From Suillus spraguei (taxonomy: Eukaryota; Basidiomycota; Agaricomycetes; Boletales; Suillaceae): DNA of 64,000 bases. Within the stretch, counting starts at the first letter, position 1. Each line of letters begins with the position of its first letter. The DNA lies in the NCBI GenBank assembly GCA_016800925.1, contig JABCPU010000258.1, positions 1 to 64,000 on the forward strand. The letters are read 5' to 3'. The position numbers were made by a program, and so were the translations under genes. Below are positions 1-11,372 of this stretch, in pieces. The notes beneath the pieces are model-generated. The model made no database searches. It worked only from the letters and a program-made list of their open reading frames with translations, and was not told where the DNA came from.

Positions 1-2764
1 ATGATGTCAAAAGTGCACCTGCCTTGGCCGGCCTGGCCGGGCAAGGCTCCGGCATTGAACATCATCGTTGACAAGTCCGGAGTTCACCGCCTCGAGGTTC
101 GATGCTGTGATTGTCCAAATGCCATGAGTCCGGACACTCAAATGTTTCGGCATGGATTTTTCCCTGCATTGTTTAACAGGCCAAAGACCGTGTTTACCTT
201 CGGAGTGCTGGATGATTTTCTATTGGACAACCTTGAATGCGGCACCTCCGCAATGAACTATTACAGTCAGCTCCGGCGAATGACCTCAAGCATGTTTCCA
301 CACCTTGTTCCGGTAATGCTATTTGTGCTTCATCTAAAGGACATTATGTTGACACAGGCTGTGGCAAGGATCAATACAGAGAGCTCATGAGAGTCGCTCG
401 ACAGTGGAGGCAGTTGAAGACCATGAAATGGCATGGCTATGGCCATCGTTCTGACATCCCGAACACAGGAGATCTTGCATTATTTTGCCTGGCATGTCCT
501 CAGCCTGGGATTAATGTATCTTTGTCAGGGGATGAATCACTTGATGAGTGAGTCATGTTCAATACCAAAGTGAACTCAGCGATGATAAGAACTCCAAGCT
601 GGAAATACACCCGGTCATTTGTGATGGACGGAAATTTCAAAGCTGAACACCTGCATCCCATTAATCCCCTCGATGAAGTTTGGCTTTCAGATGGGCTTGG
701 ATTCATGGTCGGAAAGGACAGGTATAAAATGCATCTTGCGGAGGCTGCTGACACGGTGGAAAAATCGAGCTGCAACAATCACTGGGTGGTCAATCAAGCA
801 AATGCAGCGCGGCATAAGCTCAAGTCCACAGGAATCGGGGGAGTTGCCTGCGCCTGGCACGGGTGCTTTGTCCCTCACTCGATGGTTGATTTTTCAGAAA
901 GGGGAAAGGCAAGCCAAACATGCCATTCGACATTCACTAGTTGACCATGCATCATTTGCAGACGAATGAACATGGACTATGCCCTTTGTGAGGCTGCCCA
1001 GCACAACATGGAAGGCATTACCAAGGCTGTCACCTTCTATGACATCAATTGTCAATACAACAAGCACTTTCGTGTTCGGGTGGATCAAAGCCGATACCTT
1101 GACATGGTACCGGAAACTGACCATCATTCCTGGAATCGGGTTGTGGCATGTGCATGGACATCAGGACAGTTGCTATGTCCGATATGCTTCCAATTTTATT
1201 GAAGGCATTGGCCAGATTGATGGAGAGATCATGGAGACCCTATGGGCGTGTCTCAACCTGATTTCCCCTGCCGCTCGGGAATGTCATCCCCGCACTGAAA
1301 GGAATGTCTTGATTATCAGATGAACGATTCCAATTTCTGCAAGATGATCCGCATGAAAAGGACTCTTTGCCGGAAATACAAGCTGGCGAAGAATGGCATC
1401 GCCGAAAAGTGGCAAGGCTTTCGACAGACTAGATGAAGCTGCACCCGGCAATTTAAAGACACAATAGTTAGCCAGCGAGATGGTCGCTCAGTCCAAGAGA
1501 ATCAGGGATCCTGCGGCAATGTATTTATATGAAATCAATATCAAGAAGGGTAAGTTGACATTCTTTGTCTCTGTGGAGCTCTGAATTCATTCTGCACTTA
1601 GCACCAAGCAAAAAGGAGATCGAGCTTAGACTACTAGAAGCGGGTAATTCCCGTAATGCAGCACCCTCTCACAATCTGTGGTAACATGGATATCCATTGG
1701 GTTGGCAATTGAAGAGGCTCAAATTGCATTGCTCATTGAGGTCCACAGAATTGGAAGACGATCAACAGAGACACAGAGATTAGATATCGCCGGCAACGCG
1801 ATCATCTCCAAGGCCAGATAGATGAATTCATTCGGTCTGCTCTTATGCATCTCAGAGAGGGATTTGATGCAGATGACGATCCTGACGACTTGAACATAGA
1901 TATTCTTGATGATATCGATGATGACCCGGCAGATTTCACCGAGACATCTGATGCATGGACAAACTCACCTGACCTCACCATAATTCCATTGCCATCAAAC
2001 CTTGGGGTTGAACATTGCAGACACTGTATGGCAGAGGATCTGATTCCGTTAGAGATGTCGCCTCATGAAGGCAGGCCAATGATGCCCTGCACAATCTCCG
2101 CATTCACTTGTGCAACAAGGCTATCCTGTTCTGAACAACAGTTAGGCAAGCCAAATCTCAAGCCCTAAAAACTCGAGCATGGTCCCAGGTGACATCAGTC
2201 AGCAGGCAGTATCCCTACATGCTAGTATATATACAAAAACCAGGAAGCAAATGATACAACTTGAGCCAGGGCCAGACCAGCTTCAGAAATACAAACCCTG
2301 CTTCGCAAGCAGCTCAAAATCAGCACTGCCGTCGGCGATCCAAACGCCCGAGGTCAGTGAAATGAGTCCCTCACTTGGTTCTGGTCAGCGGAAGTTGATA
2401 TGGAGGGTCCAGAAAATTCGTGGAATGAGGAATGTGAGTTCGGGCATGCTTGATATATCCTGTGGTGAGCTGACAGGACCCATCCCAAGTTTACTGAGTT
2501 CATTGGCTTCGGGCAAAGGCACTACGGGATCAATGGATGGAAGAAATATCATTGGTGCAATCAGAGATGGATTGGATGTGCAACTTTTTCTTGTGGAAGG
2601 CAACCCAATGGGATGCCCGGATGCAGGAATCATTGTTGAAACAACTTCCGGGTCATGCATGCTATGCCGGAAGGCAGTCTCAAATGTATTCCTTACTAGC
2701 TCAGGATGCACAGGCAGCATTTCAAGACCTGCAGCCTGTGTTCATCGATGGTGCACATGAATGA
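1..2764 (+). pseudogene. KDZ-family transposase with CxC2-type cysteine cluster, broken, 5' end outside window
   Basis: This is the transposase of a Kyakuja/Dileera/Zisupton DNA transposon. It opens inside the CxC2-like cysteine cluster (CCDCP near 110) and passes through CPACP-like (CLACPQPG near 490-515), VMDGNFKAEHLHP (622-660), CNNHWVVNQANA, HGCFVPHSMVDF (860-893), FYDINCQYNK (1035-1065), PGIGLWHVHGHQD (1130-1165) and GQIDGEIMETLWA (1212-1250). The tail (PGHACYAGRQSQMY) ends at 2764. Two good introns restore frame: 313-368 (56 nt) and 548-598 (51 nt). A GC-AG intron near 905-961 is possible. Damage includes one extra T in the T5 run at 890-894, frame changes near 1100 and 1280, an in-frame TGA at 1296, and scrambled frames from 1440 to 2500. 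The family assignment is firm. Whether it was ever functional at this locus is unknown. Confidence 0.85.
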
Positions 2765-2971
2765 ATTTGTTTTGCTGATGAAACGCATATTTGACACCCA
2801 AACATTGAGTCCTGGGAATTGTCCGGGTCAGCCCATGTCGGAGTTTGAATTTCTAATTCATCCATCAGTGACTCATATCATCACCTCTTCACCATCTGTC
2901 AGTTTCATTGCCAGTGTCACACTCTTGCATTAGCCATGCCTGAAACTCCTGCATCCACATTTGTTCTTGTT
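2765..2971. other. Short stretch with no recognised gene
   Basis: This lies between the KDZ transposase end and the dispersed repeat. It may be the 3' flank of the KDZ element. I found no terminal repeat, ORF or RNA signal. Confidence 0.4.
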
Positions 2972-3247
2972 AGTTGTGTGACTTCGACTATTAGTTCAAG
3001 GACTTTCAGGACTTTCAGACTTTCAGTAACTTTTGAGACATTAAGGACACTTCAATGACCGCATTTGGACACTTTAAGGACATTACCATGATAGGCATTG
3101 TTTACATTATTTACAAAAACTCGTCCATAGTCAGAGTTCATAGTCTTATATGCCTTGTGCATTGACTCTGACTCTCAGTATGATACATTTATATAGATAC
3201 TTAATATATGTGTGCATTGACTCTGAACTCTCAGCTTGACTTATAAT
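2972..3247 (+). repeat. Dispersed repeat, copy 1 (inverted relative to 12340-12608)
   Basis: About 276 bp match the reverse complement of 12340-12608, beginning at a GTTGTGTGACTTCG motif and ending at CTTGACTTATAAT. The interior holds a run of GGACACTTT-type short repeats and duplicated TGCATTGACTCTGA segments. No coding capacity is seen. It is probably a non-autonomous element or solo LTR. Clear target duplications are not visible. It appears to cut off the 5' end of the gene remnant that follows. Confidence 0.75.
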
Positions 3248-3252
3248 ACATC

Positions 3253-4025
3253 TGGCACTCCAAATACTGGACATCACTGGCAACCCATGAAGCTGAACCT
3301 TCAAGATATTTCTTGTACTTTGAATATGGCTGCATTGCACATCCGCGCATGTATCTCTCAATATCAGATGGAGGCTGTAACAACCATCCCTCTTCTGCCC
3401 GGATCATGTACTTTAAGGCCGGGCTGCAATGGGAGATCAATGTAAGTGACTGATGACTGGATGACTGGCTGACTTTGGTGGGCAATGCTGAGATTTCCAA
3501 CAGACATTTGTTACTCCACTCCTGCAGTACTCAGCTGCAAGGAACATTGTTTCTGTTGTTCCACGCCCGGTCGCTCATGTCCTGACATTGTATCCCATGC
3601 TCACCTAGAACACTGTTCCAGACCACATCTTTTCATCCCACCTATGTCAGTTCAATGATGTCGCAGCTCCGGGACATCCATCCTGGATTAATCCCAGCTA
3701 TGATACTCCATGGTGGATGGGACACACCAAAATTCCAAATGAACCATGGCAATGGGGTCAAATCATGAGGTCCTGTGTCATTCACTACCAGCATTGGATG
3801 GAAAATGGAGTTGAGGATGATGGCTTGGTTCTTCCTGAGGAGGTAAATGACTCATCAGGCCCATCAGTGATGGGACTTAAGATGATTTGAGCACGCCTGG
3901 TAGCATTGATGGAGGAGCAAGATGAGGGTATCTATGAGAAGATGGCAGAGGTGAAGATGTACACTGACATGCTACAGAGATTGAAGAGAGGCAGGGGAGT
4001 GGAGTCTCATCTGCCTCACATGTGA
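3253..4025 (+). pseudogene. Unidentified two-exon protein-coding remnant
   Basis: Exon 3253-3441 (63 codons, phase 0), a 62-nt GT-AG intron (3442-3503), and exon 3504-4025 form one continuous frame of about 237 codons. The protein is rich in Trp/Tyr/His at its start (FLYFEYGCIAHPRMYLSISD), has a PWWMGHTKIPNEPWQWG segment in the middle, and ends in a charged helix (LVALMEEQDEGIYEKMAEVK). Two in-frame stops break it: TAG at 3606 and TGA at 3888, the latter easily derived from CGA. No start codon is visible because the dispersed repeat replaces the 5' end. I do not recognise the family. The company it keeps suggests a transposon-carried or repeatedly duplicated gene of mushrooms. Confidence 0.55.
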
Positions 4026-4787
4026 CATTTAATGCTTTCACATGAGGTCTACCTTACTTCATTTTCACTTGGTTAATGAATACATGTGTCATGTGTAGCT
4101 CATGAGGAAAAACCACACACAGTAATATTCTTCAATATCAGGTAAGTCTACACAATTGTGATCAGCATGTAAGATAGAGGACAAAACATAAATCATGGGT
4201 CATGGATTACAAAGCATGTGTGCATACGCATAAGAATTTTAAAATGAGTCATCGGCATGCAATGAGCAAGGTAAGTCATAGGCAAGTAGTAGCATAAGTC
4301 ATGACAAGTATCATAGTCAAGATCAGACAATATGACAGGTGGTTATAAAAGCTGTAAACATCAGTTATACTCAAATTCATCCTCATCTACAGGAGGAAGT
4401 AAATGGCGATCCAAGACATGAGCAGGCTGAAGACGTGAGGCATATTGGCATGAAGATGGAGAGCCCTCAGAGTATGGCACAAATGCCAAACGAGATGGCA
4501 AGTGCGTAGTGTTTTGGTTTGGGGCAGGTCCCATGCGTGCCTTCATTGGAGAGAGTTGTGTTGAGCTTTTGGTTACTGTGTTGAAAGATTGTTGGAAGTT
4601 CATTGTCTTTGGACGACATAGTCCGCATTTTCGCTCCTCTTGCCTCCTAGGTGCACCAGCCTCCCCACCATTATTCCCTAGCTTTCTTTCGCTGAAAATC
4701 ATCAAAGACTGCTATTACCTCGAGTTCTACCAAGCCCTTGCCCTTACTTTGTCCCACTTCTGCCCTGCACCACTGCCCACCATTACC
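4026..4787. other. Non-coding stretch upstream of the copia Gag fragment
   Basis: I see no supportable ORF or repeat. A TATAAAA-like motif lies at about 4345-4351, about 440 bp ahead of the Gag start codon, and could belong to a former LTR promoter. Confidence 0.35.
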
Positions 4788-5032
4788 ATGTCCTCAGAAG
4801 ACTCAAAAACTGTCCACACTGTCACCAAACTCACCTCTACCAACTATGCTACCTGGAAAGGTGAAATGAAGGCCTACCTTCGCGTCAAAGGTCTCTGGCT
4901 GCTTGTCAATGGCACTGAGACTCGACCTACTGAGATGGAAGCTGCAGTGAAGTGGGACACCAAGGCAGACAAGGCAGCTGGGGAGTTGTACCTCGCATGT
5001 TCTGTGGAGCAAAGGCCCCGGCCTTCCACAAT
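4788..5032 (+). pseudogene. Ty1/copia Gag N-terminal fragment
   Basis: The ATG at 4788 follows a pyrimidine-rich leader. About 82 codons read as the N-terminal module of copia-type Gag (DUF4219/UBN2-like), with the hallmark TSTNYATWKGEMKAYLR followed by GLWLLV and WDTKADKAAGELYLAC. In related retrotransposons this module continues for several hundred residues to a zinc knuckle and then pol. Here homology stops abruptly at about 5032 and a different gene begins 11 bp later, so this is a truncated relic rather than a working Gag. The start was chosen because the motif block begins just behind it. Upstream in-frame ATGs (from 4509) do not add recognisable protein. Confidence 0.7.
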
Positions 5033-5042
5033 TGCTGTAGGG

Positions 5043-6346
5043 ATGCCCCATTCCCCTTGTTCACCCCATTCCCCAAAGAAGCAATTATTTGGTCCTGCTT
5101 CAGTAAGTAATATTTTGTCATCTGGCACTTGGAGAAATGCTTATATATCATCAGCTCATTGCCGGCAGTCCACCCAAGGTGATGGTGAGTCATCACTCTT
5201 TGTCCGGACCTCCGCCTGTGCTTACCCATTTTCAGGCCACCTCCAGCAGTCGTCCGGAGGTCATGAGACCCCCCAGGCAATATCCAGCACTCTGGCTGAG
5301 GAACCTGCAGTCATGGATACAGGTGATATTCTCATTTCCGGCCCAGTGAGTACTCTAATGAATTCCAATGAGTCCATCAACTAATGGAACCCATAGAACA
5401 ACCCCTGCCATTATTGCACCCAGGAGAATTGGCCCTGCGCCACTCGTTGGACAGGAGGACCCATGCCCCGTGTTTGTGTGCGTCCGCTGCACCACCAAGA
5501 AGATCAAATGTGTCCCAGCATCCATGGGATCCCCGCCCAAACGCATTCGAGGGAAGTCTACCACCCGGCAGACTTGCTCCAGGACACTTCCAGAGCTCCC
5601 TCCAATGCGCCGGCTGCCTCGCAGTCCAAAGCCCGAACTCGCAGTCAATCTCGTGGCCCCTCCGGCACTCCGGCTGTCCCTGCTGTGACCACACCCAAGG
5701 CACAGTCCCGTGGGCGCAGCAAGACAATCACTGCCCCCAAGACACCTGCACCTGCACTAGCTAGTGAGTCACCCCAATTTTCTATGACCATCTGACCTTA
5801 TCTTTCACTTAGCTATTCCGTCTTCGAGTGCCGCAGTGCCTCGTCCGGCACTCGATGTGCCCATTCCGGATCTCCATTCCATGGCAATTGCGATTCGGGA
5901 TGGTGCCGCTCGAATTGCTCTTCTTGAGGCTCGTGTGGCGGAGCAGGATGGTAAGACTGATACCCTGCAACGCCTCCATGAGGGCCTTCATCGCAAAGTC
6001 ATGGACTGGCATCCTTCATTTCCACTTCCGACTCTCCTGTCAATGCAACCTTTTTGCTTGATCAATCTGTCCCCCTGTCCATCTCACCCCTCCCATCTGC
6101 ACTTGCTCCCCTCATTGACTTGGATATGGCAGGGATGGTGCCTCCATCTCCAAAAGTCCAGCCAGCATCTATTATTGAGGGTCTCATATTTAGCTCAGCC
6201 AGATTCAGCCTGAGGGTCCACAAACATTTGGCAAAATTTTGGACCCAGATGATCCGGGCAACCTTGTGCCAGAATATGATTCTGATGATATGGATGTTGA
6301 GGTGAAGGTTGAACCCTCTGCTGATGAGGGTGAAATGGCTACATAA
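5043..6346 (+). pseudogene. Zinc-cluster plus coiled-coil protein, five or more exons, frameshifted
   Basis: Exons 5043-5102, 5169-5184, 5236-5345, 5397-5763 and 5813 onward join in one frame through four GT-AG introns of 66, 51, 51 and 49 nt. Exon 4 carries two C-x2-C-x6-C half-clusters (CHYCTQENWPC and CVRCTTKKIKC), a layout resembling fungal zinc-binuclear clusters. One surplus C near 5493 puts the second half out of frame, and frame returns before 5640. A basic Ser/Arg/Pro linker follows, then a heptad-like helix (IAIRDGAARIALLEARVAEQ) and an acidic tail (VPEYDSDDMDVEVKVEP) ending at TAA 6344-6346, reached after another frame change near 6200. The same architecture occurs antisense in chromoviruses A1 and A2. 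DNA binding is an inference from the cysteine spacing. Confidence 0.6.
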
Positions 6347-6390
6347 TTGTATGTTCATAGATGTATATACAATGTTTGAGTGAATGTCAG

Positions 6391-7577
6391 TGCTGGATGC
6401 CAAGTCTGGAAATACGGAACTGGAAACTGGAGATTCACAATGGATATTTCGTGAATTCCGGATATCCGGCTACCTGAAACACAACACACAATTTAAAGAA
6501 TTTGAAACATATCTGTCGAGTTACCTTGTGCCAGGTGCCGGGTCACATTGTGAAACATATCCATATCCATATATCTTAAGTGCCGAACCCTGGGACCCTG
6601 GACTGGGACTCATCACCATGTGAAAGATATCGATCCACATATTTGATGTGCTGAACCCCGAACTCCGGCACCTGGGAGTTAGAACAATGTGAGGCAATAC
6701 AAAGATATTGATTGACACATGTTGAGTGCTGAACCCCGAACTCTGGCACCTGGGAGTTAGCACAATGTGAGGCAATACAATGATCTTGATGTACACATGT
6801 TGAGTGCCGAACCCCGAACTCCGGCACCTGGCACTCAGGATCGGTATTCGGGACTCAAAACAATGTGAAAGACCTTGATCCACATATTTTATGTGCTGAA
6901 CCCCGAACTCCAGCACCCGGCACTCGGGACTCGGGACTTGGTACTCATAATGTGAAAGATCTTGATCAACATATTGTCAGTGCTGAACCCTGAACCCCGG
7001 CACCCAGCACTCACAACTCGGGACTCAGAACAATGTGAGGCAATAGACACCTATTGATCCACACATTCTAAGTGCCGACCTCTGAACTCCGAAATCTGGT
7101 AGTCTACTATTTAGGGGTTCGTGGTTCAGTACTCGGGCTTCTGCACTTGAGACCGAAAACAATGTTAGGCAATACAATGACTTTGATCCACACATTTTTG
7201 GTAGATATCTTTTTCATCTCAAATCTCGAATCTCGAGTGCCAAACCCCAAATCCCGAAATCTGGTAGTCTACAATTTCGGGGTTTGGTCCTCAGGACTCA
7301 GACACATGTCAGGCAACAACAAAATTTGATCCACACATTTTTGGTAGATGTGTGTTTTGTCTCAAATCTCAAGTTTCTAGTTTCTAGTTTCGGTACTCTG
7401 CACCCGCACCCGCACTTGGCACTAGATGACTCCACACATGGACTTTAAATCTTTCACCTTGTGTGTTGTGTTTCGGGTGTCCGGGTATCCGGAATTCAGG
7501 AAATCTCTAGTTTTAATCTCCAGTTTTGAGTTCCTGGTTTGGGACTTGGCACCCGGCACCAGCACCTCAATTATCAA
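6391..7577. mobile_element. Fold-back (long-TIR) non-autonomous DNA element with 10-bp target duplication
   Basis: The identical 10-mer TGAATGTCAG flanks the element at 6381-6390 and 7578-7587. Inside, about 155 bp at the left (6391-6545) is the inverted counterpart of about 165 bp at the right (about 7412-7577). Shared landmarks are GCCAAGT, GAACTGGAAACTGGAGAT versus AAAACTGGAGAT, GAATTCCGGATA and GAAACACAACACACAA. The space between the arms is filled by a decayed minisatellite. There is no ORF. Long inverted arms with a 9-11 bp duplication are typical of Mutator-like elements and their fold-back derivatives. No transposase is present to confirm the superfamily. Confidence 0.7.
6548..7345. 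repeat. Decayed minisatellite inside the fold-back element
   Basis: Units of about 67-90 bp begin with GTGCYGAACCCYGAACTCYGGCA-type sequence at about 6580, 6648, 6726, 6803, 6893, 6981, 7071 and 7238. Each is followed by CAATGTGARRCAATA or GTGAAAGAT and ATTGATCCACACAT. ORFs predicted here are by-products of the repeat. Confidence 0.8.
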
Positions 7578-7667
7578 TGAATGTCAGACATGGTGAATTC
7601 AGGTTTTCCGCTTCAGGGTTTAGATTTTGGTGGTCGATGGTAGGTATATGCACTCATAGGGTGCATG

Positions 7668-8430
7668 TGTCATATACCATACTTCTAATCTCAGATCCGA
7701 CATATCCGTCAGATCCGATTGTTTCCATATCCGTCCGGTCCACAGATCCTGTCCGACCACCCATCCGGATGTACCCACTTCTCGCACCTTAACTCCCTTG
7801 TGTACATCTGCGTCTATCTCCTTTCGTCATTTCTCCTGCTACCGGTACTCCGGCTGTTTATATTTCCGTCCTGTGTTACTGATCCGTTTCCTGTGTTCAT
7901 TTCCGATTCATGCTTACTGATCCGTGTGCATTAACTAATAGACTTCCGTTACACTTCGTACATAGCCCTCGGTCCGGAATTGCTGATTATCCGTCTTAGA
8001 TACTTACAGTATATAAACCACTTGTAGATCTCCGTAGAACCTTAGTTCGAATATCATCTTAGATTCTACTCATTCTGCCTCCTCCGGACTTAAGCCACTT
8101 TCCACTTTAAGTCACCTTCCGAGACTTAGGATTGATTCCTATAGTCTATCTCTCCGACTCTATCTTCGGATAGTCTATCTCCGTTAGTTTCTAGTTAGGA
8201 ACTCGTTCCAAAACTAGCCTTAATCTCTGTCCTCTCCTTACGTTCCGAATAACCTTCGGACGTATCATATCCGACACCTTCGGACACCCGGATCCGTCAC
8301 GCAACTCCTTCCGGGTCTTCGGACGAATAACTCTCCCTGAAATAAGGGGCACTACTCGAGAAAGGGGCACAGTGCACGAACTGAGGCCAAAGCCCTTCGG
8401 ATCTCTCTACCCTTGAGTACAGTCTTAACA
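7668..8430 (+). mobile_element. Solo LTR, family A
   Basis: The 763-bp LTR starts TGTCATATACC and ends CTTAACA. It is flanked by the 5-bp target duplication GCATG (7663-7667 and 8431-8435). It contains a TATATAAA box and the AGTTCGAATAT self-primer segment found in the full elements A1 and A2. Short ORFs within it are LTR read-through. Confidence 0.92.
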
Positions 8431-8479
8431 GCATGTATCCTATGTGTTTGATTCTCTGGTGGCTACATCAGCTGTACAT

Positions 8480-8880
8480 CTTTATCATACATATCTAGGC
8501 CCACCCGTATATGTAATATATTTTACTCCGGCCCACCTGTCTATGTAAAATTCCCCCACATCGGCCCACCTGTCTATGCAATAAATATTTTACTGCACCC
8601 TCGGCCCACCCGTATATGTAATATTATCTCACCTTGGCCCACCCATATATGTAATATTCTCTTACCTCGGCCCACCTGTCTATGGGCCCACTCATCTCTG
8701 TCGGGGATGATGTCCCCCTGGCCCATCCATCAACATCAGAAATCATGTTTCCCTCGGCCCACCTGTCTCTCCTGAAAATACAAGTCTCCCGGACCACCCG
8801 TCTCCATCGGAAATAATATTCTCCCCGGCCCATCTGTCAACATCGAGGATATACATAACCTTGGCCCATGGTCCGCTGGC
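8480..8880. repeat. Degenerate tandem repeat, CGGCCCACCTGTCTATG-type units
   Basis: Units of roughly 30-45 bp repeat the core GGCCCACCYGTMTATGTAATATT about ten times, with drift toward the right end. No gene is seen. Confidence 0.7.
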
Positions 8881-9012
8881 CCGTCTTTGACAGGATATTA
8901 TGTGGGTCGGGTGACCCGTATAGTATGGAGTTTGTCACTGAAGGGGCTCGCAACCAATGGAGTACTTTTGAGCTACATCTACATATGTATTCATTAATTG
9001 AGAGAAAATGAA

Positions 9013-9300
9013 GGTAGTAGCTGAGTGACATACATGTTCTTCAGGAAGGATTGAACATGGTGTCTTCCTAGTAGAAATGGAGTAAGTGACATACTTGTTC
9101 TTCAGGAAGAATTGGACATGGTGTCTTTTTAGTAGAAATGGAGTAATTCTAGTTCAATTAGTCTGTTGAAGGGGAGGTGGGGGGTGGTGTGCATAGTAGC
9201 TGAGTGACATACTTGTTCTTCAGGAAGAATTGAACATGGTGTCTTCCTAGTAGAGATGAAGTAATTCTAGTCAGATTAGTCTGTTGAAGGGGGGTGGTGG
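9013..9300. repeat. Three-copy tandem/dispersed repeat
   Basis: The segment GAGTGACATACTTGTTCTTC followed by AGGAAGAATTGAACATGGTGTC recurs at about 9022, 9084 and 9203. A GTTGAAGGGG and GGTGGTGTGC tail appears in two of the copies. No ORF is seen. Confidence 0.7.
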
Positions 9301-9303
9301 TGT

Positions 9304-10030
9304 GCGGTCTTCCCTATAGCATGAATAGTACACCTATGGTCTGTCCCAATAAGCTTGTGGTCTTCCCTATAGCATAAATAGTACACCTATGGTCCTTCCC
9401 AATTAGCTTCCGGTCTTCCCTATAGCATGCATACACCTGTGGTCCATCTCATTGAGCCTGTGGTCCATCCCATTAACCCTGTGGTCCGTCCCATTAAGCC
9501 TGCAGTCTTCCCTATAGCATGCATATTACATCTGTGGTCCGTCTCATTAAGCCTACGGTCCTCCCTATTGTATGCACATTACACCTATGGTCTGTCCCAT
9601 TAAGCCTGTGGTATTCCCTATAGCATGAATAGTACACCTATGGTCCATCCCAATATGCTTATGGTCTTCCCTATAGCATGCATATTACACCTATGGTCCG
9701 TCCCATTAAGCCTGTGGTCTTCCCTATAGCATGCATATTACATCTATGGTCCTTCCCAATGAGCCTGTGGTCTTCCCTATAGCATGCATAGTACACCTAT
9801 GGTCCGTCCCAGTAAGCCTGCAGTCTTCCCTATAGCATGCATATTACATCTATGGTCCATCCCATTAAGCCTACAGTCCTCCCTATTGTATGCATGTTAC
9901 ACCTATGGTCCATCCCAATAAGCTTGTGGTATTCCCTATAGCATGCATATTACACCTATGGTTAAGCTTACGGTCTTCCCTATTGCAGGCACATCACACC
10001 CATGGTCCTTCTGATTAAGCTTGTGGTCTT
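9304..10030. repeat. 53-bp satellite array, about 13 units
   Basis: The repeating unit contains GGTCTTCCCTATAGCATGCA, then TATTACACCTATGGTC and CGTCCCATTAAGCCTGT. Some units are shortened (for example near 9430-9500). There is no unique DNA between units, so this is not a CRISPR-like array. It has no coding potential. Confidence 0.85.
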
Positions 10031-10534
10031 GCCTGCTTATCATTTTTGCAATGCTGTGGTATGCCATCTCTATTGATCTTTCTATGTGAAAGTCTGGAGT
10101 ACTATAGACAAAGGTTGTAGTAAAGCTACTGGGTCCAAAGGTAGGTAAATGGCCATGAGGTACTGCAGCTAATGTGGTTAGACAGGGAGGAGCCCCCCCC
10201 CCTAAGATGCAAGCAGAGTGAGCATTGAGGAGTGGGTGTGATGAACCAACATGTGTGTGGTTTGAAGTGTACGTACCAGTAGTGTTGGGTGGAACTGGAC
10301 TGGGCATAGGACAGTTTTCCAGGGAATATGAGCAGGTCCAGTGGGTATATAATTAAATCTGTTGTGGGTTATGTGCCTGGAATGTTGGAGATGACTGTAG
10401 GTCGTCTAGACAAAGTATAAAAATTTGATATATTGTTTAATTATATAAAAAAAGATTCATTAGGTTTATGGGGGGGTCTAGGAGGCAGGGCACAGGGTAC
10501 AGATGCAATCTACAAATGTAGGGAAATTTGCCAA
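10031..10534. other. AT-rich stretch without a recognisable gene
   Basis: It contains a poly-C run near 10196 and an AT-rich block (10400-10460). A minus-strand open frame (9936-10307) has low complexity, overlaps the satellite and shows no family signature. Confidence 0.4.
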
Positions 10535-10757
10535 AAAAATTGTCATTTGAAGACCCCAGACACCCCTATGTTATAGGGAATTCAAGCGGTCCAAATCATC
10601 ATATGGTACTCCCACAACATATTCCCAATGGTCTTTGGTCCCTAACAACAACAGGGAAAGACCACAGAACATTGGGTAGACCACCAGAAAAGTACCTCTT
10701 AGGTAAAAACCTCTATAGGTAGCAATCAACCTAAGAGGTGTCTAAAATGGGGTGACC
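10535..10757. repeat. Candidate MITE with imperfect terminal and internal inverted repeats
   Basis: The left end GACCCCAGACACCCC pairs imperfectly with the right end GGTGTCTAAAATGGGGT. Two internal hairpins are visible: CCCAATGGTCTTTGGTC against GACCACAGAACATTGGG, and CCTCTTAGGT against ACCTAAGAGG. It overlaps the eroded end of element G. Target duplications were not resolved. Confidence 0.4.
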
Positions 10758-11372
10758 AAAGTGCTGCTGGGATTGATGAGGGTTGTTCGTCTTCATCAGG
10801 AATTTCCTCAATTGACGCGGAAGGGGATTGTGGGTCATAGTATCGGGATAACTTCGGCACAACTTGGTCTCTTCCGGGTAACTCCTCATCAGCTTTACGC
10901 TTTCCCTGATTCTGTTCTTCAATAGGTCATTGCGGGGGAAGATCTGGGAAATAGCGAGATAACTTTGGTACAGTTTGATCGTGTCCCAGTAACTCTTCAT
11001 CAGCTTTACGCTTTCCAGGGTCCTGCATTTCATGTAGAGAGTGCTGGTTTGGTATGTGTGGTGATTCTGGTTTGACGTCGAGGGAGGGTGTCGAAGGTTT
11101 CAATTAGTGGTGTGAGTTTCTTCGGAAGCCTGGAATTCTTCCATTTCGGCTTCAGTTCGTGATTTGGGAAAGCTATCGGTAATCCCACTTTTCTTCTATC
11201 TGTATCCACATCAATCTCAATTTCATCAGATTTTGGAGTTTGGGATAAGGATAGGGTTTCCTTGGTCTAATTGATAAGTGGGTTCATGGCACACAGCCAT
11301 GGAATTTCCAGTAGGATCTGATCACGTCATCCTAGTTTAGTGATATTGAACTTGCCATACATGGTTTGTTCG

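Noticed and set aside
6521..6916. Minus-strand ORFs with recurring PEFGVQH peptides
   Set aside because: They arise from the decayed minisatellite inside the fold-back element.
9304..10030. CRISPR-like array
   Set aside because: Units are contiguous with no unique spacers, and the genome is fungal.
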